The notes beneath the pieces are model-generated. The model did not search any database. It worked only from the letters and a program-made list of their open reading frames with translations, and was not told the DNA's origin. Positions 31,701 through 42,421 of a stretch of DNA of 64,000 nucleotides are shown here, in pieces. The translations under genes and the position numbers were made by a program. The first letter of the stretch is position 1. The number at the start of each line of letters is the position of its first letter. This stretch comes from Pyrus communis (lineage: Eukaryota > Streptophyta > Magnoliopsida > Rosales > Rosaceae). Where the stretch lies: contig NC_084809.1 of the NCBI RefSeq assembly GCF_963583255.1, positions 3,647,501 through 3,711,500 of the forward strand, read 5' to 3'.

Positions 31701-32461
31701 TTTTTATTGTTATGTGTAAAAACATGGTTATTTATTGCATTGGGTCATAAAGCTTAATTGCTAATTTATAACTTCAAACAAAAGCGGCAAAGTTTCAAGC
31801 AAATGTGATTACTCTCGAGTTTCACAAAATAACTTAAAAGTAATTGCCAATTACAAAAACAAAACAAAAATCAGTGATTTATGAAGAAACAACAAGAACA
31901 TTTCTAACATGCTTCTAATGAAAACGTTTATAAACAAAAATGTACCCGTTATATATTTTTTTGTAAATGTATTCTTTCGTGAACCAACACATCTATTTCT
32001 ACGCTAATCAATTTTTAATATAAGTTTTGCCATATTTTTAAGAGAAGTATTGAATTTTTTTTTATAAGGGTTTTTCCTCGAAAGAACATGCTAGAATTCA
32101 CAAGGAGTCTATTTCATGCTTTGGATTTGTTATAGAAAGTAGTTTGATTGCCAACGCAAATGGAACACTCTGGTGATAAGGTCTAAGTCTAAAATTGTCA
32201 ACCCACAAGGCAAAACGCTCTTTCCTATTGGGTCGTTTAAGAAAATCCAGAGGCTAAGCCGCTGGTTTTAGCCGTAGGTGGTCAAAAGTATATTGCTGCC
32301 CACAGTAAGTAGCTCCTAATTTTCCAAATACCATATTTTCCAATCCACGTAACACTATATATATACATACATGGCACATAGAAATACAAACGCAACAGGA
32401 AAAAGCAGGAAGCAGAAAGAAAAAAAGCAAATTACTTTCTTCTCACATATCTCGAATTCAG
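31701..32461. promoter_or_regulatory. Upstream region of the B12D-type gene
   Basis: No coding region. The AT-rich region includes CACTATATATATAC near 32350, a possible TATA box about 110 bp before the ATG at 32462. Confidence 0.35.
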
Positions 32462-33116
32462 ATGGGGCGTTGGGTGAGGCCTGAGGTGAGAAAGCTTTCG
32501 GCTTTTAGTTTAATTACTTTTTTTAAATATGTTAGCAGTTAGGGTACTCTTTGCATTCGAATTAGAATCTCTCTTGTAAGATAAAGTAATTTAGAATAAA
32601 TCTAGGTTAGTGATTTTCACAAACTTATTTTTATTTTATATACTCATCTCGTTGTTTTTGTCTTTTAATAAAGGAGAAAATGAATTTGTGAAAATCACTT
32701 TCTCAAGACTAATTAGTTTTGTGAATAAAAATATCCAATAAAGCTAATTAATCCGAATTTTTGGGTGACATATATATTTAGGTGTACCCGTTAATGGCTG
32801 CGATGACATTTGTTACAAGCTTGTGCGCATTTCAGCTTACAAGGAACATGTTCCTCAACCCTGAAGTCAGGTACAGATTCATATACACACACAGATATAT
32901 ATATATTTTTTTTTTTTCCCTTAAAGATCTTAATTTATAAACGTGCTCATTGGTTAATTAATTTGCAGAATCAACAAAGCTCACCGTCGAATGGCGGTAC
33001 TTGAAAACGAAGAAGAGGGAGAGAAGTACGCCGAGCACGGCCTACGGAAGTTCCTCCGCACACGGCCACCGGAGATCATGCCTACCATCAACCACTTCTT
33101 CTCTCAAGAAAAATGA
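32462..33116 (+). CDS. B12D / NADH-ubiquinone reductase MLRQ-subunit-like small protein, 3 exons
   Basis: Exons 32462-32485, 32782-32870 and 32969-33116 give 86 residues, typical of the plant B12D family. It starts MGRWVRPEV. A single hydrophobic segment at about residues 10-29 anchors it, probably in the mitochondrial inner membrane. A basic, charged C-terminal half follows with EEGEKYAEHGLRKF and RTRPPEIMP, near invariant in the family. B12D proteins are related to the complex I MLRQ/NDUFA4-type subunit and are induced in seed development and low oxygen (family knowledge). All introns are GT-AG; the first exon is only 24 nt. The gene is flanked on both sides by inverted copies of one repeat family. 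Confidence 0.92.
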
Positions 33117-33435
33117 TTTCAGACGCGTTCGTGAAAAGTTTACTTGTAAAGGGGGGTTTATTTTTTAAGAGTTTTATAGCAACTTGTTCATCTCGGTTTA
33201 TACTATTTTGCTTTGGGCCGTTTAATCGTGTATTGTGAAATTCCACAGAAGTCATTCATGTTTCCCCATTTTGTATAAAAAATTAAATTATTAATAATGA
33301 GCCTGCCGTTTTGATACTTTGGAAAGAATCCTATTAAAAAGAAAACAATCCGTAGCAAAAAAAAAAAAAAAAAAAAAAAAAAGAAGAAATCAATCTTTTT
33401 TTTGTTGTTCTGATAATTTAGTAAATTATTAAAAA
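33117..33435. other. B12D 3' region with an A run
   Basis: Probable 3' UTR followed by spacer. A run of about 25 A at 33357-33382. No gene. Confidence 0.5.
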
Positions 33436-33755
33436 AGTTAAGGTTCCATCATAAAACTAATTGGTAATATAAGGATTAGCCCAACCTCTTATAAGCCCAT
33501 GCAAGGTCCCTCATCTCATCAATGTATGACTCATTCTCAACACGCCCCTCTTACGTGTAGCAAATTTTCGAGCCTAACACGTGGACAACATAAGGCCATT
33601 TGGCTTCACACGTGGGACAACCTACTCTGATACTTGAAGAAAGTTGAGGTTCCATCATAAAACCAATTGGCAATTTGGAGAGTAACCCAACCTCTTATAA
33701 GCCCATGCAAGATCCCTCATCCCATAAATGTGGGACTCATTCTCAACACATTATA
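33436..33755 (-). repeat. LTR/TRIM-like repeat right of the B12D gene, two direct units
   Basis: GGTTCCATCATAAAA...AACCTCTTATAAGCCCATG recurs at 33443 and 33648 (period about 205 bp). Between them lies CTCTGATAC, complementary to part of the tRNA-Met primer site. Read on the minus strand it matches the family at 31356-31700. No coding. Confidence 0.65.
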
Positions 33756-33993
33756 CTAAACTAATTTTTTTTTTTTTCCGGTAACAAGCAGAAGTAGTTT
33801 AACACCAAGCAATCAACTCCAAACATTTCCAAACTGTGAAATTCCGTCCACGGACTTCACTATTTAAAATTACATATTTTGTGTTCTTAAGTTCGACCCG
33901 TTTATATTTGCAGCGCATAATTTTTTTTAGTAAAAGAATGAAAAAGCCCTTAATGGACTAAACGGAATTTTCGAGGACATATTTGATGTGTGT
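33756..33993. other. Spacer, no gene seen
   Basis: AT-rich, with nothing recognised apart from T runs. Confidence 0.35.
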
Positions 33994-33998
33994 ATATA

Positions 33999-36725
33999 TG
34001 TAACGACCCGTCCCTAAAAATTATGATTTTTATAATTTTTAAATGTGAATTTACGAAATGCCCTTCGAGGTAAAGTGTTGACTCTTGTTGACTGCTGTGT
34101 CATGTCATTTAAGACTCGTTTTCTTGGAGTATTCTCGTAGTACTCGTCGCTACGAACGTGTGGGCGCAAACAGAATGTAATTTGAAGTTATAACGAAGAT
34201 TTTACGAACCTTTAAACGTCGAGGATATTTTAGTAAATTAATAATTAATTAAATATACGGTATTTTGTTGGATCGTTAGATGACTGTCACGTGGAGCCAC
34301 CCCCACTTTTCTGGAACATTCTCTCTCTTTCTTTTTCTTCTTTCTTCCGTAGCTCTTCTCTTACTCTCTTAACTCTCTCTCTCTCTGCTCTTCCTTTCTC
34401 CCGTGAAACAAACCACCATCATCACCAAATCCTTCGACTTGTTGAATATCAAAACCGCTATCTGCATGTCTTCACTGCCATAAACCCAGTTTTGAGTTTT
34501 GTTTCATTGAAAACGAACCCGAAACACAAGTTCGAAGAACAAGGTTTTGGGCTGAGACTTCTAGGCGTGATTCAGATAATTTCCAGCCATATTTTGAACT
34601 CTAAACAGGTATAAATCTATTCCTCTCGTCGATTAGATAAATTTTCATGTTCGGATCGTTTAATTTGGTGAAGAAATGAGAAAGTTATAACGATTTAAAG
34701 TTTGCCCAGTTTCCAGCGACCTCCGCCACTTTAGAGTCATTTTTCGGTCAAATAACGGCGATATAGTCATTTTACAAGGTACCAATCTCTTCCTCTCATC
34801 AAGAACTATGATTTTCGGTTTTGAATCACTTGATTTCGTTCAGTATTGACAAAGTTATGGACGTTGAAAGGTTGCCCAGAAATTCTGACGAATTTCCCTG
34901 TTTTCCTGCGGACAGCCGTCTTTCAGGCCATTTTCTGGCCATGTCCGGTAATCATTTGGAATCCAAGCAAGTATAATTTTGTTCTATACTTCTGTAGCTT
35001 CGATTTGGTATATTATAAGTCAAATTTGGTTGAGAAACAAGTGAGATATGGAGTTCTAAAGATTGCCCAGGAAATCTGCAAAATCTGCAGAATCCGGCGA
35101 AGTTCTATTAAGCTCCGCCACTTAATTAGAATAGTAATCGACGATCCAACCATTGGATTGTCACCAAACTTTAATACGTTATAGTACATAATATTTGAGG
35201 ACCAAAGGAACTTACGGATTGGGAATCTGACGTAGGGATCTTTCCGAATTAGACTTGTAAGTTCGTAAAATAAAACATTGACCGTCACTTGAATTTGTAA
35301 TTGGCGGAGATCCAACCTTTGGATCGTAATGAAATTTTAGTATGTTATTCTAGAAGTATAATGTGGATCTTTGGAAGTTACAGATCATAAATCCTAGGAG
35401 AGAATCTTCCAGATCGAGTTACGTAGGGTTGTGGACTCTACCGTCGACCATTGACCGACGGTTGACTTTTGGTCAATGGGTCTCAAATCATTCTAGGACG
35501 TTCTTGGGGATTTGTTTTATGTAATTTACGTGTTCTATAGATAAGGAATCTGAGATGTGGCTTGATAATTGTTTTAGGCGCCGATCGTTCATGATGCCTC
35601 GATGTTTGTGCTAGGGAGTTGTAGCACGGACTCCAGGTGAGTGGGGCTTTGGTTTTCTATATATACGTATATATGTTTTACATTTTCCCAGAAACTGTTT
35701 TAATGTGCGTATATTTTTAAGTGTCATGTCATACTTGCATTTCATTTTAGTGTATGCATTAGTATAGATATGCATATTATTGCATGAAGTTGTGGACGCC
35801 CAGGTAAATTTCAGGTGAGTACATATTGATGATAGCGATTGCAGTGTGTATGGCTATGTTTAGATGCATTTAGTGCTCATTATCCTACACCCCCGTGTTA
35901 GTGCTCCACCCGAGGCCAGGGCCTAGCCTTCACATGATCGTTCACCTCCCACACCACCTACTCACCTTGGATCCAAGGCAGGTGCCAGCTTGTCGTACAA
36001 ACCACATTAGGTTGTTCCGATTTGTAGGTGACTTGTGATTTGTCGCAAAGCCTTCACGTGATCGTAGCACTTGAGCATACTTATTTACACCCAGCCTGCC
36101 GTACAGACCACATTAGGTGATTCCGACTTATGTGCAGGAATTGGTAGATGAGCTATAGGCTCAGTCGTACAAGTCACGTTAGGTGACTCCAGCTGACATA
36201 TCCTTTTATATTGATTCACAACACCTGGCTTACATATTTATTACTGAGATACTTGACATGGCACATACTTTGGTTTTCATTGCTCTCAAACCTGATTTCT
36301 TTATACGTATGTAGTATTATTTTTTGGGAAATTATACGAGTTTTACGGTGAAGGCTATTATTTTTGGAAAGAGAAATGGTTTCAAAAAGCTTTGTTTTTG
36401 TCCACTCACGTTTTCTGTTTCTCGCCCCTCCAGGTTTTAGCTGCTGAAAATTCGTATCGACGAGGATTCTTGACAAATCTCAGTATAGGTGGCTACCTCT
36501 AAGGGTATGATCCTTACCCACACTACTGTACTTTACTTATGCTCTGACGTCACGTGTGAAATGGGTTCATTCCCGCTCACAGCGCACTCTTGTCTTTAGG
36601 CACTTTTAGGTTTAAATTTATTCCATTTTCCACATCACTACACTTATGGCTTTGTCACCTTTTAGGTGTCGGCCAACACAGCTTGATTCGGAGTCCTAGT
36701 GGACATTTCGAGTCAGGGTGTGTCA
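33999..36725 (+). mobile_element. Solo LTR, about 2.7 kb
   Basis: Starts TGTAACGACCCGTCCC and ends GGGTGTGTCA, with the same 5 bp, ATATA, on each side (33994-33998 and 36726-36730). No gag or pol sequence was recognised. The interior has LTR-like text such as AGCACGGACTCCAGGTGAG near 35630, and a GCACTTGAG/GTACAGACCACATTAGG repeat near 36000-36180. The match at AT-rich flanks could be chance, so the solo-LTR reading is probable, not certain. Superfamily unassigned (gypsy-like size). Confidence 0.6.
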
Positions 36726-36730
36726 ATATA

Positions 36731-38716
36731 TTTTTCCACTTTTCTTTACGTATTTGGATATTACTCGTTGATACGTACGCATGAGCGCAAACGGAATGTG
36801 ATTTGGAATGAAATATAAACGGGCAAAGGCTAGGAGTAAAATGGTAAATTTGGCCCATTTTGCTGGAAGGCTCCAGAAAATTTGGGAGCCTTCCTGTCAA
36901 TTTTTAGCCAGGCGGATGGCTGTGTCTGGGGGAGAGAAGAGCTGCCCAATCAGAATGAGGGAATGAGGGAAAAGAAAGGAGACCAATCGGAGAAGGGAGT
37001 GGACGAGTGCAGGGGGGCCTGCGGTCTTCTACTCTCTTCCTATTTTCCTACCTAAACTCAACTTCTCCACCCGTTATCATTTTCGATCTGCTTTGTTTTG
37101 TTCACTGATAAGGTGATAGTGATACCCCTATCATTTATCAAAGTCTCAGCCTTGGGTTTTTGGTTTCAAAGAGAAATGAAACAAGTTCTTGATCCAGCTT
37201 CAGCAGCATGGTATCTAAAGTTTCTAGCTTTCCAAGTTCAAATTATTGGGATAAGGCATTCCACTCTGGTTTCTTGTCATCTGTTGGATTTGGATTGCTT
37301 TGGTTATGTTATTTTGATTTTTTTTTCCAATGAGTTTTGTTATTTCAAATTGGCATGCTTCAGTATGTATGAGAAGTAGTTTTTGAATTAAAGAATTGGA
37401 ATTACAATAATTAAGTAGAGATTGGAGTGCGTATTTCTTGAGATACTATATATCTGCAGAATTGGGATTATTAATTTACTGTGAGAACATACATTTGGTT
37501 GAAATGTTTTGGATGATTATCGTGCTATCTTGGGGAGATAAGTGAAGCAATAAGGGAGGTGCTCTCTATTTAGTTGTCACCAGATCACAATGTTTGTATA
37601 GATTATAGAATTTGTGAGACATGAGCTGCAGTCTTTGCACCATGATGATGCACATATCGTAGTATTGAATTAACTCTTTTACACTATTGGGAAGTGGTTA
37701 TTGATATTAGCTGGAGTTAGACGAGCCTTAGCGGCTGTAAATACTTGTGTTATGTGGTAATCTAATAGTACAATAGTGCATGCTGGAAAGTCCCATATAG
37801 TTTTAGTTTAACCATACTTCTACATTCCCAACCCTCATAGATGTATATTGGTCTTGATTATGTTTTCCGGATGACTTCAATTGTGGTACGTTAGCTAGCT
37901 ATTCTATAAGTCATGTGGGATTAAAAGTGGGATCAAGTTTTATTCTCATGCTTCTTCCAAGGTGGTCTTGCTTTCCTGTAATTGCTAGGCAGGAATGTGC
38001 TATAAATAATATGGATTTTTTTTTTATGATCTAGTTTGCTATTAATGAAGTCCCAACATTTATGTTTAAGAAAAATGTTGTGTAGTTAGCATGGTTTCAC
38101 ATCTCAGTGATAGCTTTGATGGATCATTACTCATATCATGATAAATATTGTTCCACAAAGGAACAAGATGTGTGATCACCAATAGGTAGCATTTTACCAT
38201 TTATGAAGACAAACTCTGTGCACAACATTTGGTTATTTCTAGTTTGGCAATGTTATAGAGTAGATGGTTTGACTTGATGCAGGTTTATCATTTCTGTGAA
38301 CGACTTTAATGTATGTGATACTGGTGATTACCCTGTTTTTGTAATTATTATTCTATGTGGATATTATTATGAATATGGTTTCTATTGGATTGTTATTTTT
38401 AATATTTAGCCATCGATTTATTTTTATGGAATGTAATTTGACGTGCATAATTGAATTGTGGTTTGATTTGCCTGATTGGTATAATGTGATGAAATGTGAG
38501 GGCTAGTAGTGGACCGATAACCCATTGTCATGGGGTTTGTCGTTTCGAAACTTGTTTCATACCTAGTTTCATTGTTCATTTCCTGTTTCTTTGAGCCATT
38601 TTAATATGTGTAACTTGTGCCTTGTTCCATTTCTTGTTTCATTGAGCTTTTGTAATTTTAGTACTTGTTTCTTGTCTTGTTCTTCGAGCGTTGTTATATT
38701 TCTTGGACATCCGCTT
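36731..38716. other. LTR-like DNA related to the preceding solo LTR
   Basis: 36750-36830 (TACTCGTTGATACG then GAGCGCAAACGGAATGTGAT) resembles 34130-34195 in the solo LTR, so this looks like a second, left-truncated copy of a related LTR that continues to 39513. No convincing gene. The 93-codon frame at 37098 has no family feature. Confidence 0.4.
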
Positions 38717-39033
38717 AGTTCTGTTGAATGATCCAGAACTGGGTTCTGCTGAGGTTCCGTTGAGTGGTCCGGTTCCTTGCTCCGTTTGGATTCTGTTGAG
38801 TGGTCCATAATCCCTCTACTCTGCGATTCCGTTGAGTGGTCCGGAATCTTATCTAGCTTGGATTTCATTGAGTGGTCCAATATCCATCGTACTCCACGAT
38901 TCTGTTAAGAGGTCCGGAATCCCTTCTTCTCCACGATTTTGTTGAGTGGCCCGGAATCGTATCCTGGTTTGGATTCCGTTGAGTAGTCCAAAATCCCGTT
39001 TGGTGTTATGGTTTTGTTGAGTGGTCTAGAACC
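38717..39033. repeat. Hairpin-forming minisatellite, nine units about 36 bp apart
   Basis: Each unit has a core like GTTGAGTGGTCC flanked by short arms that are complementary within the unit. Unit starts: 38717, 38753, 38788, 38825, 38860, 38898, 38934, 38971 and 39010. Arms include AGTTCT/AGAACT, GATTCC/GGAATC, GGATT/AATCC and GGTT/AACC. Unit two is imperfect (GGTTCC on both sides). It makes a spurious 103-codon frame on the minus strand. Confidence 0.9.
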
Positions 39034-39513
39034 CTATTATTTGCTTCGTTGATTCCTTGGATTGAGGTTGGATTAAGATAGCTTATGAGATGTAGGCTTG
39101 GGCCGAACTGTGTCACTTTAGCCTTGCATTTCGGTGTTTTATATATGTTATTGATTGGTTTGATTATTGGATGATGTTGGAAAGCATGTGTGTGTGAATG
39201 GCTAGATGACAGTTCTTGTTTGGCTTATAGTTCATGTGTAACGTGGTACTCTATGTTGTCTACTAGGAAGTGTATTATGAACGGTTCAAAGTCTAACAAA
39301 CGGTGGACTACGAATAGCTTGATCCCTGCTTGGTGTACGTAAGCAGTTTAACAACGAGGTTAGATGCAGCCATAAAGTATGCGAAAAATTACTACGCAGT
39401 TGGATCGTTAGTTATGTTTGGCCCATATCCCGGAGGTGAGGTATGTTAGATGTACGAGTTTTTTGTGACGTCATGTGTCAATTCTGGACGTATGTCGGGA
39501 TCGGGGCGTGACA
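39034..39513. repeat. Right end of LTR-like sequence
   Basis: Ends GGGATCGGGGCGTGACA, a typical LTR 3' terminus. The flank after it (CAAAC) does not match the flank of the solo LTR, so it belongs to a different insertion. Confidence 0.4.
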
Positions 39514-41268
39514 CAAACAAAAGTTGTTCAAAACAACAACTTACCCAACTAAGTGAGGTCGAGCTATGAATTGTTTAATGTCAATGAACTCGGTTTTGTC
39601 AAACACCTCTATTTTACTATCTATTACACTCCTTTTAATTTTCTATTTGTTAAATTAAAGAGTGTAAAGGACAAAATTAACAGAAAGTGTGTGTACGTTT
39701 AAAAGAGAAAAAATGCATGCCAAACTGTATGGAGCCTGGGCTTGTTTTGGGCTCCCCCTACCTACTATTGTAGTCTGTTAACTATTTGTTGGATCAGATT
39801 ACCATAAAGGAAAACAATTTGTGTGGATAAAAAACAGGGCCATTGCTATAGGTTTATTGTTGTTTAAGTTCGGCCCATGTGAGACAATGAATGTGTGATT
39901 CTATTTTGGTAATTGCATTTACAGCATAAAGTTTGAAGAGTCATTTGCAAAGTGAGTTATGAGGTTTCAATTTTTGTATATGACATTATGTGGTTTCTAA
40001 AGTACATTAATTTAACAATTTCGCTGTCTAATTAGATGTTAAGTATTGACAGAGTATAGACTGAGCCAACATTTGCATATTAGTAGTTTACTATTTTACT
40101 CTTTTAACCATTTTATAAAATTGACAATCAACGTGTGTCTCTTATGTGGGCCTAATTTATATTATATCAACATTTAACGTCTAATTAGGTAGTAAAATCG
40201 ACAAAAGTATTAAATTGGTTCACTTCAAAAGCAACGTGTAATATGCGAAAGTTAAAAACCTCATGATTCATTTTGAAAATGACCTCCAAACCTTATGATG
40301 TAAAATTGCAGTTTTCTTTCCTTTAACTTTGACCAATGACTAACACAAAAAAATAAGAAGGTCAAGACCATCACCATCACCATCACCATCACCATCACCA
40401 TCACCATCACCATCACCTACCCCTTTATTTTAATGTGTTAATTTTACACATTTTGATACCTTGGACACATTCAATGTAGCATCCTATATTCTTTCTACAT
40501 ACATATTAGCCATTGGTATTCGTTTATGAATAATACTAGGCGCATCAAATAGTTACATATATATTTTGCAACTACGTGATGTGGAAACAATCAAATTTAT
40601 ATTTTAATTCAAGTTAAAATTTGATTAATAATTGTAATAAAAATATATACAATGTAGAGTGTGCCACAATATTTGGTGCATGAATTTGATATATGTAGCA
40701 CCACCCCTTATTTATTGTCTAGATTCAACTGAATTGAATAACTTACCATCGTCAAGTCTCAAGGTATGCCAAAAACAAAAAAAGAATGAAAATACTATGT
40801 TAATATGATAAGGTTAGAAAAGATAAATTTCATTCGCGTCTTATAAATTAAATAAAAAATCATTCCTTCTTAGCCAAACGGCCAAGAAAGGTAGACACTT
40901 GCATACTATACATAGTTAAACACAGGATAAACAAAACATATATGGAATATGGAAATTATGCCATTTTAATTTTGTTTCTCCTTAGTCCTTAGCCACAGGT
41001 CAATATTTTCACATGGGAGTGAAGGTCCAAGGTTAAGGATGTTCCGTTACGGCTCGAGTGATTCAAACATTTCCTCTTCTTCTCCATCCCAACGTGTTTG
41101 TTGTGAATGGATGTGATTGGTTTTGTTTGGGATGAACATTTATATCCGTACCCGTAAGAACTCCCAGACAGTTTAATCTACATTCAGAAGTTCTGCGGAC
41201 TTCGTTTTCTCAGCCAAAACTGAGAAACCTAAGTTCGGTCACCAAAACCCAACGACCACAGTTTCCCT
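39514..41268. other. Intergenic with a (CACCAT)n tract
   Basis: No gene seen. A hexamer repeat ATCACC/CACCAT, about eight units, spans 40367-40417. The right end is the PI-PLC promoter and leader. Confidence 0.5.
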
Positions 41269-41269
41269 T

Positions 41270-41347
41270 CATCACTTTTGGGTTGCAACTTCCAATATGA
41301 AGACTCTGCATCACTTTTGGGTTGCAACTTGCAACATGAAGACTCTG
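41270..41347 (+). repeat. 39-bp tandem duplication covering the PI-PLC start codon
   Basis: CATCACTTTTGGGTTGCAAC starts at 41270 and again at 41309. Each copy carries an ATGAAGACTCTGCA, so there are two in-frame start codons 39 bp apart (41297 and 41336). Confidence 0.95.
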
Positions 41348-42390
41348 CAGAACTTAGGGTTTACTCAGCAGAACCTCGTTTTGTTAGTCACGGTTTTCGC
41401 AGCGGTTTTAAGCATTGGACAGTGCAAGGTTTGTGCCTCTCCTTTTCATATCTATGCATCTGAATTATGTAATTTTTGTGACAGAAAAAAGAAAGAGTGA
41501 CGATATTTTGCTTTCAAATGTGTAGCTTTTGGACGAATGCTCGACGGACGCCGATTGTGAGGCCGGACTTCTCTGCGGGTCTTGCCCACAAGGCTTCTCA
41601 GGCACTAGATGTATAAGATCAGCCATTACAGAACAGTTCAAACTATTGGTATGTGACCTACCTACCCCCACTCTCTCTAGAAAATTTGGACACTTAACCT
41701 ACCTACCCCCCTCTCTCTAGAAAATTTGGACACTTACCGTTTCTTGTAATATATTCAAGATTTTTGTCTGATTTTTTAAAGATATAGAAATACAACCACT
41801 CGAAACTGCTTGAGCAGCTCTTGAGGCCTTTCGAGCAATACTCAAAACCCCATTGAGTATAATCAATGCCTTCGAGTGGTTAAATTTCTAAAAGACGAGA
41901 AAAATTGAGATAAACATGACCGTATCATGAAGAGGAAAAACAGGAGATTTTGAGTAGGGATGGGGTGGGGTCCACTATGTCACATTGACTCCATGGAATC
42001 TGAGCATGACTGCCGGCTCCTTCGGATGTCTTTTTTTTTATTTTGGGTCGAGTCTTCGGATGTCACAACCATTGAAAAGAATTTTACAGTTTTCTATGCC
42101 CACAATTCACTGGCCTTAAGGAGTTTGGTTTGGGCCTGGAAATTGGGCCCGTTTAGGCCCAATAAGGGCAGAGGATACTGCACACTCATGCATGTCAATT
42201 TGGGGTTTTCACACTTTGACCTAAGGTCATCTCCAACCGAATGATCTATAGGGTCAGCGGGCTAAAAAACGTCCGAAAACTGTTTCCAACAGAGGGCTAG
42301 GCCAGAGGGCTCGTGGGTCTCACGAAATCTAAAAGGGCCAATTGGTTGGCCACTTTTAGCCAGCCAGCTAACCTGCTGGCTAGCCTAATT

Positions 42391-42421
<31 letters not shown>

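Noticed and set aside
38569..38880. 103-codon repetitive frame (DHSTE-type repeats) on the minus strand
   Set aside because: It is a translation of the hairpin minisatellite; there is no start context or other coding evidence.
38717..39033. CRISPR-like array because of regular spacing
   Set aside because: Plant nuclear context, and both the cores and the spacers between them are diverged copies of one unit, not unique spacers.
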